Assembly: GCA_000434235.1 (NCBI GenBank)
Contig: FR891982.1
Location: forward strand, 1 to 11,529
Length of the DNA: 11,529 bases
Origin: Alistipes sp. CAG:268
GTDB lineage: Bacteria > Bacteroidota > Bacteroidia > Bacteroidales > Rikenellaceae
Direction of reading: 5' to 3'
The position numbers and the translations under genes were made by a program. Below, in pieces: positions 1-6,963 of the stretch (its first letter is position 1; each line of letters begins with the position of its first letter). The notes below the pieces were generated by a model that was not told where the DNA came from, did no database searches, and saw only the letters and a list, made by a program, of their open reading frames with translations.

Positions 1-18
1 GGCGGAGTCTACTCCGCC
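1..18 (-). terminator. Probable stem of the operon terminator, cut by the window edge
   Basis: GGCGGAGT and ACTCCGCC form a perfect 8-bp palindrome separated by CT; in RNA this gives a 7-bp stem with a 4-nt loop. It lies 17 nt beyond the GH92 stop codon on the transcribed strand. The position where a T-run would be expected is outside the window, so terminator function is inferred from location and stem strength. A second small stem (GCCGG 16-20 with CCGGC 25-29) overlaps it. Confidence 0.5.
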
Positions 19-35
19 GGCTGCCCGGCACACCG

Positions 36-2387
36 TCACTTCGAATAGCTGGGAGCCTCGGCCACGCCCCAGTGCGTGTTGGGTTCCGGCCCCATCTTCA
101 AGCGGAGCGTGGCGCCGTCGGTCATCTCGTCGCGGAAGAACCAGCAGCGGTCGAGCGGCTTGCCGCCGAGCGTGGCCGACTGCACGTAGCAATCCTCGGG
201 ACCGTTCGCCTCGGTCTCGATCACAAAACGCCCGCCGCGTCCGTTGCGGATGACCACCCGGTCGAACTGCGGGCTGCCGATCTGGAAGGTCGGGCGCAGA
301 CTCGTACCGCCCTGTACGTCGAACAGGCCCATGGCCGCCATCACGTACCACGCACCGAGCTGTCCCTGATCCTCGTCCTGCCCGTATCCGTAGCCGTGCT
401 CGCCGTCCGTGCCGTAGAACTCGTCGCAGATGAGCCGCGTCCACTTCTGCGTGAGCCACGGCATGCCCGAATAGTTGAACAGCCACGAGATGTGGAGGCT
501 CGGCTGGTTGCCGTGGTTGTAGGGGCTCTCGAGGCCCGAGAAGGCATTAACCACCTTGCCGCCGCCGAAGATCGAGGCGCGGGCCGCCGTGAAGATCGAG
601 TCGAGGCGCGTGTTGAAGGTCTCGCGGCCGACCCGCTCGACGAGCGCCACGGGATCGCCCGGCACGAAGAAAGTATACTGCATGGCATTGCCCTCCTGGA
701 AGCCGCGCCACGACTCGAGGGGATTGAAGCGCTCGAGGAACGAACCGTCGGCCCGGCGCGGGCGGATCAGCTTCAGATCGGGATCCATCAGGCGCTCCCA
801 TCCCTTCGACAGCCACATGAGCCGTTCGTAATCGGCCTCCCGGCCAAGCGCCTTGGCCCACTGCGCCACGGCATAGCTGCTGAACGAATATTCGAGCGTG
901 TGCGAAGCGCTGAAGGTCGAACCGGCAGGCCGCAAATCGGGCTGCGATCCGTCGTCAAAGGGGGCGTAGCCGAGTTCGACGAAAGCGCCGACATCCGTCT
1001 TGCCAGCCCCCTCGGGACGGTCTTCCCAGGCCAGTTCGTTCTTGAGGGCCGCCTCATAGGCCTTCTCGACATCGAAGTCGCGGATGCCGCACTGGTAGGC
1101 CCCGGCCATCACCACGCTCACCATGTTGGTGCCCACACCCGAGACATACTTGCTGCAGGCAAGGCCGTCACCGAGCCATCCGGCATCGTCGTAGACGAGC
1201 AGCTGGCTGCGGATGAAGTCGTTGTAGTAGTCGGGATAGGCCAGCGCCCAGAGCAGCGTCAGGTTCCAGTAGGCCCCCCACACGGCGTCGGTATTGTAGA
1301 GGCAGAAGGCCGGACGCCCGTCCTCGCCGGCAGGAATCCGCCCCACCGTGCCGTCATGGCGCGGATAGGAGCCGTCCACGTCGCTGGCCACGCCGCGGCC
1401 GAGCAGCGCATGGTAGAGACCCGTGTAGAACTTGATGCGTGCAGCCTCGCTGCCGCCCTCGACCGCGATGCGTCCCAGCCCCTCGTCCCACTTGGCGGCG
1501 GTGCGGCGGCGCACGTCATCGAAGTCGAGCCCGTCGGCTTCGGCGCGGAGGTTGGCCCGGGCATTCTCCACCGAGGTGTAGGAGAGTCCGATGCGGAGCT
1601 CGATCCGCTCGTCGGCCGAAGTCCGGTAGCGCAGGGCGACACCGGCCCCGACACCGCGGAGCTCATCCCCTGCAAAGGGCGTCTCGCCCCGGCGATAGAG
1701 CTGCCACGAATCGGCCCCGCGGCTCAGCTCGGCATAGAAATAGACTCCGACGGTAGCCCCGGGCTGGTATTTCTGGGCATAGAGCGGTTCGTAGACGGCA
1801 TACCCCTCGACATGCTGCGGATCGGTCACACGGACAAGGGCATCGACCACCGGGCCGCTTTCTCCGATGGCGTTGCCGATGTCGAAGAGGATGTTCGAGG
1901 CTTCGGATGCGGGGAAGGTGTAGCGCTGGAACCCGACGCGCGTGGTGGCCGTCAGTTCGGCGCGGACCCCGTAGTCCTTGAGCAGGACCGAATAATAGCC
2001 CGGCTCGGCGTGCTCGTCGGCCTTGTCGAAGCGCGAGCGGAACCCGGCATCGGGATCCTCGAGGCGTCCCGGCACGGTCTGCACCTCGCCCACGGTGGGC
2101 ATCAGCAGCACACCGCCCACCTGAAACTCATGCAGGCAGGGGAATCCCTCGATCGAGGTGTGCCCGTCCTCATAGCCCACGGCCTCCCAGCCGCTCGGAC
2201 TGGTATAGCTGCCGTTGGTCGAGGGACCCAGTTTGGCCATGCCGAACGGTTCGGCCGCCGGCGTATAGAAGAACCAGCGGCTGTGGATCGACCCCAGGTT
2301 GGGGTTCACGTAATCGGCCGGTCGCGGTGCATCCGCACAGGCCGTCGCAGCGCAGCAGGCTGCGGCTAAAAGAATCAGTCTTTTCAT
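36..2387 (-). CDS. GH92 calcium-dependent exo-alpha-mannosidase, probable lipoprotein
   Basis: A 783-residue inverting mannosidase of family GH92. The N-terminal MKRLILLAAACCAATAC gives a weak lipobox (ATAC, Cys17) followed by ADAPRP. No acidic surface-export signal follows, so a periplasm-facing location is likely; simple type I cleavage is the alternative. The N-terminal beta-sandwich (about 25-290) opens YVNPNLG and PAAEPFGMAKLGP; the (alpha/alpha)6 domain follows. Catalytic motifs: FQEGNAMQYTFFVP (Glu565, the expected acid) and GQDEDQGQLGAWY (Asp671 and Asp673, the expected base pair), with NTDAVWGAYW (Asp367) in the -1-site position. Two motifs differ from the form I recall as usual: NQPSLH at 627-632 instead of NEPxHH, and GFPCLHEFQVGG at 81-92 instead of the HLSGTG type. 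These suggest a distinct GH92 subgroup with other linkage or aglycone preference. Last gene of the operon; an AGGAG lies 3 nt before its ATG. Confidence 0.94.
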   Translation of the reverse strand: MKRLILLAAACCAATACADAPRPADYVNPNLGSIHSRWFFYTPAAEPFGMAKLGPSTNGSYTSPSGWEAVGYEDGHTSIEGFPCLHEFQVGGVLLMPTVGEVQTVPGRLEDPDAGFRSRFDKADEHAEPGYYSVLLKDYGVRAELTATTRVGFQRYTFPASEASNILFDIGNAIGESGPVVDALVRVTDPQHVEGYAVYEPLYAQKYQPGATVGVYFYAELSRGADSWQLYRRGETPFAGDELRGVGAGVALRYRTSADERIELRIGLSYTSVENARANLRAEADGLDFDDVRRRTAAKWDEGLGRIAVEGGSEAARIKFYTGLYHALLGRGVASDVDGSYPRHDGTVGRIPAGEDGRPAFCLYNTDAVWGAYWNLTLLWALAYPDYYNDFIRSQLLVYDDAGWLGDGLACSKYVSGVGTNMVSVVMAGAYQCGIRDFDVEKAYEAALKNELAWEDRPEGAGKTDVGAFVELGYAPFDDGSQPDLRPAGSTFSASHTLEYSFSSYAVAQWAKALGREADYERLMWLSKGWERLMDPDLKLIRPRRADGSFLERFNPLESWRGFQEGNAMQYTFFVPGDPVALVERVGRETFNTRLDSIFTAARASIFGGGKVVNAFSGLESPYNHGNQPSLHISWLFNYSGMPWLTQKWTRLICDEFYGTDGEHGYGYGQDEDQGQLGAWYVMAAMGLFDVQGGTSLRPTFQIGSPQFDRVVIRNGRGGRFVIETEANGPEDCYVQSATLGGKPLDRCWFFRDEMTDGATLRLKMGPEPNTHWGVAEAPSYSK

Positions 2388-2390
2388 AAT

Positions 2391-2395
2391 CTCCT
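2391..2395 (-). promoter_or_regulatory. Shine-Dalgarno-like AGGAG before GH92
   Basis: AGGAG occurs 3 nt before the ATG of the GH92 gene (read AGGAGATTATG). The spacing is shorter than the usual 5-9 nt. The other gene starts in the window have only A-rich or unremarkable leaders, so this site is an exception. It supports ATG 2387 as the start and suggests GH92 is translated from its own initiation site. Confidence 0.45.
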
Positions 2396-2398
2396 GTC

Positions 2399-2431
2399 AA
2401 AAAAGGGAGGGCCGTCCGTCGGGACCGGCCC
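2399..2431 (-). terminator. Possible attenuator: GC hairpin followed by T6, upstream of GH92
   Basis: Positions 2409-2414 pair with 2426-2431 and 2415-2417 with 2422-2424, leaving one bulged C (2425) and a 4-nt loop: a 9-bp, mostly G/C stem. On the transcribed strand it is followed by TCCC and then six T (2399-2404). The 4-nt spacer makes a weak terminator. It lies immediately before the GH92 ribosome-binding region, so partial termination or attenuation between the two mannosidases is plausible but unproven. Confidence 0.4.
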
Positions 2432-2433
2432 CC

Positions 2434-2476
2434 GAACGGCCGGAGGAGGGCCTGACCATCCCTCTTCCGGCCGTTC
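2434..2476. repeat. 17-bp inverted repeat between the GH38 and GH92 genes
   Basis: The left arm GAACGGCCGGAGGAGGG (2434-2450) and the right arm CCCTCTTCCGGCCGTTC (2460-2476) pair over 17 positions with one mismatch (2445/2465) and a 9-nt loop. In the minus-strand transcript the mismatch is A/C; on the plus strand it would be a G/U wobble. The stem starts 26 nt after the GH38 stop. No T-run follows on either strand, so it is not a textbook intrinsic terminator. It could protect the upstream mRNA from 3' exonucleases, mark a processing site, or lower readthrough into GH92. Confidence 0.75.
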
Positions 2477-2502
2477 ATCGGTTCTTCGGATGTATGTGCG
2501 GA

Positions 2503-5500
2503 TCAGCGGCTGAGACGCACGAACACGTTTTCGTAAGGTTGGAGCGTGAGCGATGCGGTACGCTTGCCCGTCGGTTCGTCAAGGGCATTGACCACCTCGA
2601 ACGTCAGCGGATTCCCCGCAGCGTCGAGCAGCGTGAGCTCGGCCTCACGGCCGTCGGTCTCGCGGAGGTTCACCAGCACGGCGCCCTGCCCGGCCCGCGA
2701 CGGCGAGCACGAGGTCATCAGCACATGGTCGCAACCCGTGCGGAAGAACGACTTCGACCAGGCCTTGCCGTTGTCGGCACCGGCCGCCGGCATCACGCGG
2801 GCATAGAGCGGGATGCGGTTGCCCCAGCCGAAGGCAGAAGCCTCGGCGTTCGACGTATCGGCACACGAGGTAAGCGTGTAGCTCCAGTTGAGCTCACCCT
2901 CCTGCGAGGCGCGGAAGTTCGTCGTCCAGTAGTTGTTCGTCACCCACGAGAAGAGGTGCGGCTTTTCATAGGTGCGCGGCTGGCGGTAGGGATCGTTCAG
3001 CAGCTCGCCCATCATGAAGAGCGGCATGGCGTCGCAGCTCACGAGGATCTGCGCCCGGTCGTTGCGCACCGAGACAAAGTTCTGGACCGTATTCCACGAC
3101 GCCGTGGTTCCGGGAATCTGGTTCTCTCCGGCATAGACCACGCCGCCCGGCACGTCGAAGGCCAGCCGGCCGCCCTCGAGGGCGAACGGGAAGGCCACAT
3201 AGAGGCCCGACGGATCGGTCTCGGGAAGACGGCGCGCCGCATAGTGGAGATCGATGCGCTTGACGTCGTTGTAAAGGCGCACCTCGACCCGCACGCCGAA
3301 ATCGGGATCGCACCCTTCGGCCGTACCGCGGAACGAGACAGTCGTATAGATGTCGCCGGTGGTCGCACCCGTGAAGCGGACGTCGCGCAGCCCCGAACGG
3401 CGGTAGCGCTCGAAGACCTTGCGCTCCATCTGGTGGCGGTCACCCTCGAGCGACTCGTAGATGAAGTCGCCCAGTTTCCATTCGGCACCGCCATCGACCA
3501 GCTCCAGGCCCAGCTCCTTGTCCACGAGTGAGCGGATGCCGCCCGTAGCGGGGTCGAACTCCAGGCGGTAGAAGTCGTTCTCGACCGCATGGTCGGCCGG
3601 CTCGAAAGCCTCGGGCTCGGCGGCGCGGCCCTCATCGAGCACCACCTCGTAGGTCTTGTACCCCATCGCCGGGATCCGGTCGGCCCAGATGGCATAGTAA
3701 CGTCCCTCGCTGCGCGAGCGGATCGGCTCGACGGAGAGTGCATGGCCCTGCTCGTCGAGCAGACGGAAGGCACGGTCGCGCGGAATCACCTCGAAGTCGA
3801 TGTAGACGGTCGTCAGCGCCGAACGCTCCCAGCCCAGCGGGTTGAAGAAGGTCAGCGTCGGACGCTCCGAACGGTGCAGGTCGCCCTGAAGCCGGCCGAT
3901 CGAGGTCTCGTAGAGCATCTGCGCACTCTTGAGCGCCTCCCAGACATAGGAGCCCTTCTCGGCCCACTGCACCTGCGAGTTCTCGCACAACGGGTCCCAG
4001 ATGCTCTCTGCGGCACCGAACGTGTGCTCGTCATAGAAGAGCAGGTTCTCGTGGATGCGACGCATCTCGTCGTGCATTCCCTCGACACCTTCATCGCCCG
4101 CCATGCCGGCCATCGAGAGCATGCCGCCGATGGTGATCATGTCGGACTGCGTCTTGCGCGAAGCTGCCGTTTCACGGGCTGCCGAGCCGAATCCGTCGGT
4201 CCACCAGTCGGGATAGGCCGCACGGTAAACGGGAAGACGGTCGCCGTATTTCGTATCGATCTGCTCGAGGAATTCATGTACGGTCGCGCTGCGCAGCTTG
4301 GGCCATGCGTAGTGCTCGTTCCAGTCGCGGATCAGCGCGCACTCCTGCATCGACGGAGGCGAGTTGTCGGTGGAGTATCCCGAGTACTGGGCCGCAATGA
4401 GCGGGAAGTCGTAGCCGCCGCGGCGCAGCGAGCGGATGTAGGAGAAGACCCCGTTGCGGACACCCTCCATATCGCCGCGGTCGATGCCCCAGAAATTGGC
4501 CGTCATGTAGTGGTCGGCGCGGAACGAGAGGAGGCTCTTGCCCGAGGGCGACTCCCAGCGGTAGAGCGTCGGACGGTCGAAGGGGATCAGGGCGCGGTGG
4601 CCGTTCGAGCCCATCGTCAGGTACTTGACCCCGAGATCGGGCAGGTAGTCGGCCAGACACCAGGCCACGCCGTTCACGTCGTCCTGCATGGCCGTCTCGA
4701 CCGGAATACCCAGTTCGTGGAAGCGGGCGATCGGCGCCAGGAAGGTCTTGTAGGCATTCTCGCCCGAGAGCTCCGACATGTTGAAGAACATGGCCGTCAC
4801 TTCGATCTGGCCGTTCTTCACGAAGCGCAGGAAGCGCTCGACCTGCTCGGCGGGACGGATGCGCAGCCACTCGCGCACGGCCCACGAGGCTTCGCACGTC
4901 CAGCGGAACTTCGCGTCGTCGGGATAGTCGGCCGTCGCCTCGCAGTACTCGATGGCGTAGTCGATATAGCGCAGGTGCTCGGTGAGGATCTCGGTCTGCG
5001 GCTTCGTATAGCCGATGTCGGTGTGGGTGTGCTGCACGAGATAGACCGTCCAGCGCTCGGCCGGAAGGATCTCCGTCTCGACCGAACGGTCGCCGTCCGG
5101 CGTCTTGAGCGCAAAGCGCACCCGGCGGCCGTCATACCCCTCGGGAATGCCGCCCTGCACGCGGTTCAGACCCGGGGCGAGCTTCAGCTCACCGCCGGCC
5201 TTTCCGTCGTAGCTCCATGCCGCCTTGCGGGGTTTCGCATCCCAGTTGGCGATGTCGAGCGTCACGGGATGGAGCAGCTCATCCTGCGTCCGGCCGTAGA
5301 TCAGCGCCGGTTCGGACTCGGCTGCAAAGAGCGAGATGCCGGCGCCCGCCGGAGCGCTCTTCACCGGAGCCGAAGCCTCGAACGTCACGGCGTCGAGCAC
5401 CATCCAGCTGCCCGAAACCGTACGGACCGAGAGGATGTTGTCGCCCGCGCGGAGCGTCCCGGCCGGAATTTCGACCTCGGCGCAAAGGCCTTTCGACGAG

Positions 5501-5952
5501 GTTTTGCGCGTATCGAGATAGTTCTGATCGGCTCCTGCGGGAGTCTGAACCTCCGTGCGGAAATCGTTGAGTGCGATCTCGAGCCGCGGAGCCGAACCGC
5601 TGTGGACCTCAACGAAGTCGAGCTTCAGCCGCAATGCGGCCTCGGGATCGGCCTCGCGGACCCCGAAACGGACCAGCAGCCCGCCCTGCGGATTGCCCGC
5701 CCAGCTGTCGGAGGGACCCGGAATGACGAACGGGACGTCCGATGCCGAACTGTGCCCGACAGTATAGAGCGCCGTGCACCCGGGGAAACGTTTCGAAATG
5801 TCGGAATAGCTTCCGTCGTCGAGCGCAAACTCGGACGACGAACCGTCGGCCTTGCCGATCTGCCACAGCCGCACCGGATACGGGCGGGCCCAGAGGCCCG
5901 ACCATATCAGTGTCAGCAGTACGGACAGCAGCACAAATCTGCGGTTTGTCAT
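2503..5952 (-). CDS. Secreted GH38 alpha-mannosidase with N-terminal beta-sandwich module
   Basis: A 1149-residue retaining, zinc-dependent alpha-mannosidase. Residues 1-22 look like a type I signal peptide (cleavage near SGLWA/RP) without a lipobox, so it is probably periplasmic. Residues about 25-195 form an extra module starting RLWQIGKADGSSSEF and ending SWMVLDAVTFEA, resembling the CBM-like domain III of rhamnogalacturonan lyases. The GH38 barrel follows at about 300-660: HTHTD (His310 and Asp312 match the first zinc ligands of the family), MQDDVNG (Asp424/425, where the nucleophile/zinc ligand Asp is expected), DWWTDGFG, and DEHTFGA (His643, last zinc ligand). All metal and nucleophile positions are present, so an active enzyme is expected. 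The all-beta GH38 C-terminal region begins near 695 (TLTFFNPLGWERS; ENDFYRLEFDPATGGIRSLV) and ends LQPYENVFVRLSR. The start is the only ATG giving a complete signal peptide, 38 bp after the preceding stop. The bond cleaved cannot be decided from sequence. Confidence 0.94.
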   Translation of the reverse strand: MTNRRFVLLSVLLTLIWSGLWARPYPVRLWQIGKADGSSSEFALDDGSYSDISKRFPGCTALYTVGHSSASDVPFVIPGPSDSWAGNPQGGLLVRFGVREADPEAALRLKLDFVEVHSGSAPRLEIALNDFRTEVQTPAGADQNYLDTRKTSSKGLCAEVEIPAGTLRAGDNILSVRTVSGSWMVLDAVTFEASAPVKSAPAGAGISLFAAESEPALIYGRTQDELLHPVTLDIANWDAKPRKAAWSYDGKAGGELKLAPGLNRVQGGIPEGYDGRRVRFALKTPDGDRSVETEILPAERWTVYLVQHTHTDIGYTKPQTEILTEHLRYIDYAIEYCEATADYPDDAKFRWTCEASWAVREWLRIRPAEQVERFLRFVKNGQIEVTAMFFNMSELSGENAYKTFLAPIARFHELGIPVETAMQDDVNGVAWCLADYLPDLGVKYLTMGSNGHRALIPFDRPTLYRWESPSGKSLLSFRADHYMTANFWGIDRGDMEGVRNGVFSYIRSLRRGGYDFPLIAAQYSGYSTDNSPPSMQECALIRDWNEHYAWPKLRSATVHEFLEQIDTKYGDRLPVYRAAYPDWWTDGFGSAARETAASRKTQSDMITIGGMLSMAGMAGDEGVEGMHDEMRRIHENLLFYDEHTFGAAESIWDPLCENSQVQWAEKGSYVWEALKSAQMLYETSIGRLQGDLHRSERPTLTFFNPLGWERSALTTVYIDFEVIPRDRAFRLLDEQGHALSVEPIRSRSEGRYYAIWADRIPAMGYKTYEVVLDEGRAAEPEAFEPADHAVENDFYRLEFDPATGGIRSLVDKELGLELVDGGAEWKLGDFIYESLEGDRHQMERKVFERYRRSGLRDVRFTGATTGDIYTTVSFRGTAEGCDPDFGVRVEVRLYNDVKRIDLHYAARRLPETDPSGLYVAFPFALEGGRLAFDVPGGVVYAGENQIPGTTASWNTVQNFVSVRNDRAQILVSCDAMPLFMMGELLNDPYRQPRTYEKPHLFSWVTNNYWTTNFRASQEGELNWSYTLTSCADTSNAEASAFGWGNRIPLYARVMPAAGADNGKAWSKSFFRTGCDHVLMTSCSPSRAGQGAVLVNLRETDGREAELTLLDAAGNPLTFEVVNALDEPTGKRTASLTLQPYENVFVRLSR

Positions 5953-5990
5953 ATGTTATACGTTTTTATATGCGTGAATATTCTTCCGTT

Positions 5991-6926
5991 CTATTCGGCA
6001 TCGAGCCACGTGATGTCGGTCATCGCGGCCACATGCGAACCGGTCTCGTCGGTGATCTCCGTACCGACATTGAGCGTCAGCGGCCAGTAGGCCATCAGCC
6101 CCTCTTCCGTGCCGGTGAACGAGCACTTCACATCGGAAGCCACCTCATCGGCCGTGCGGGCGTCCTCCCAGATCGAGACGTTCTGGATGTCGCCGCGCAT
6201 GTAGCGGTCGCTGTAGTAGGGCGAGGTGCCCAGCTGCAGGTCGGAGGCCGAAGCGGCCAGCGTGCCGCAGTTTACCGAGCTCTTCTGCACTCCGTCGAGG
6301 TAGAAGACCATCTTGCCGCCCGCCTTATAGGTCGCCGCAATGTGATACCACGTATCGAGTTCGATCGTGCAGCATCCGCCGCCGTTCCAGTTGTTGGCAT
6401 CGGCATCGTAGATGTAAAACTGCAGCTGGTTGCCGTTGTTGCGGACCATAAAGCCGCCGGTACCGGACTCGTTGGAGATGATGCACTGGTCACCCGAAGC
6501 GAACTCCGAGAAGCGGACCCGCATCTCCACGGTGAAGGCATCCTCCAGCCCCCAGTCGGACGAGGCTCCCAGGTTCATCTTCGAACCCAGGCCGAAATGT
6601 GCGATACCCGGTTTGACGACATTCGCCTTGAAGGCCGCAATGGCCTCCTCGAGCAGTTTCGCCGCATTGGTGTAACCCTCTTCGCGCGAGGTGTTGTTCA
6701 TGATGAAGTAAGCCTGGTCGATCCGTGCCTGCAGGGTCTTCTTCGACCCCGGGGCGATATCGCCTTCGGAGGTTCCCTCCTCAACTTCGGCGATGAGCGT
6801 CTCCGCCTCGCGGATCACCTCCATGAGCGCCCGCTGCGCATCCGACACCCCGTCGTCGCTGCACGATGCGAGGAACAGTCCGGCACAGCAGAACATCAGC
6901 GCCAATCTCTTGACTATTGTTTTCAT
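5991..6926 (-). CDS. LamG/concanavalin-A-like domain lipoprotein, candidate surface glycan-binding protein
   Basis: A 311-residue lipoprotein with lipobox LASC and Cys22. The next residues, SDDG, resemble the surface-export signal of Bacteroidota lipoproteins (Ser followed by Asp residues), so it is probably displayed outside the cell. Residues 27-105 form a charged alpha-helical segment (QRALMEVIREAETLIAEVEE ... TNAAKLLEEAIAAFKANVV) resembling the FIVAR/DUF4972-type stalk often found before LamG domains. Residues about 112-308 are a Laminin_G_3-like beta-sandwich: FTVEMRVRFSEF, DTWYHIAATYKAGGKMVFYL, RGDIQNVSIWEDARTADEV and GLMAYWPL. I see no catalytic motif, so binding is the likely role. 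It sits directly after susD (37-bp gap), where SusE/SusF or SGBP-B proteins are usually encoded. Five cysteines lie in the sandwich (148, 185, 186, 220, 268); the adjacent Cys pair in GGGCCTIEL is unusual. Glycan specificity cannot be read from sequence. Confidence 0.85.
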   Translation of the reverse strand: MKTIVKRLALMFCCAGLFLASCSDDGVSDAQRALMEVIREAETLIAEVEEGTSEGDIAPGSKKTLQARIDQAYFIMNNTSREEGYTNAAKLLEEAIAAFKANVVKPGIAHFGLGSKMNLGASSDWGLEDAFTVEMRVRFSEFASGDQCIISNESGTGGFMVRNNGNQLQFYIYDADANNWNGGGCCTIELDTWYHIAATYKAGGKMVFYLDGVQKSSVNCGTLAASASDLQLGTSPYYSDRYMRGDIQNVSIWEDARTADEVASDVKCSFTGTEEGLMAYWPLTLNVGTEITDETGSHVAAMTDITWLDAE

Positions 6927-6963
6927 AGTTGTCTCGTTTTATCTTCGGTTGGAATGTACTCGG

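Noticed and set aside
72..2369. 765-codon open frame on the plus strand opposite GH92
   Set aside because: Again codon-aligned antisense to a clear GH92 gene; the product has no signal peptide or motif and matches the composition expected from a GC-rich complement.
5953..5990. AT-rich 38-bp gap before GH38 as an internal promoter
   Set aside because: It contains TATAAAAAC-like sequence, but is too short to hold both a Bacteroidota -33 TTTG element and a properly spaced -7 TAnnTTTG element plus a leader; A-rich leaders before start codons are usual in this phylum.
3589..6090. 833-codon open frame on the plus strand opposite GH38
   Set aside because: It runs in register with the GH38 codons on the other strand. 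The antisense frame stays open because the gene rarely uses TTA, CTA or TCA codons. Its translation is low-complexity, rich in Arg, Ala, Val and Gly, with no recognisable domain.
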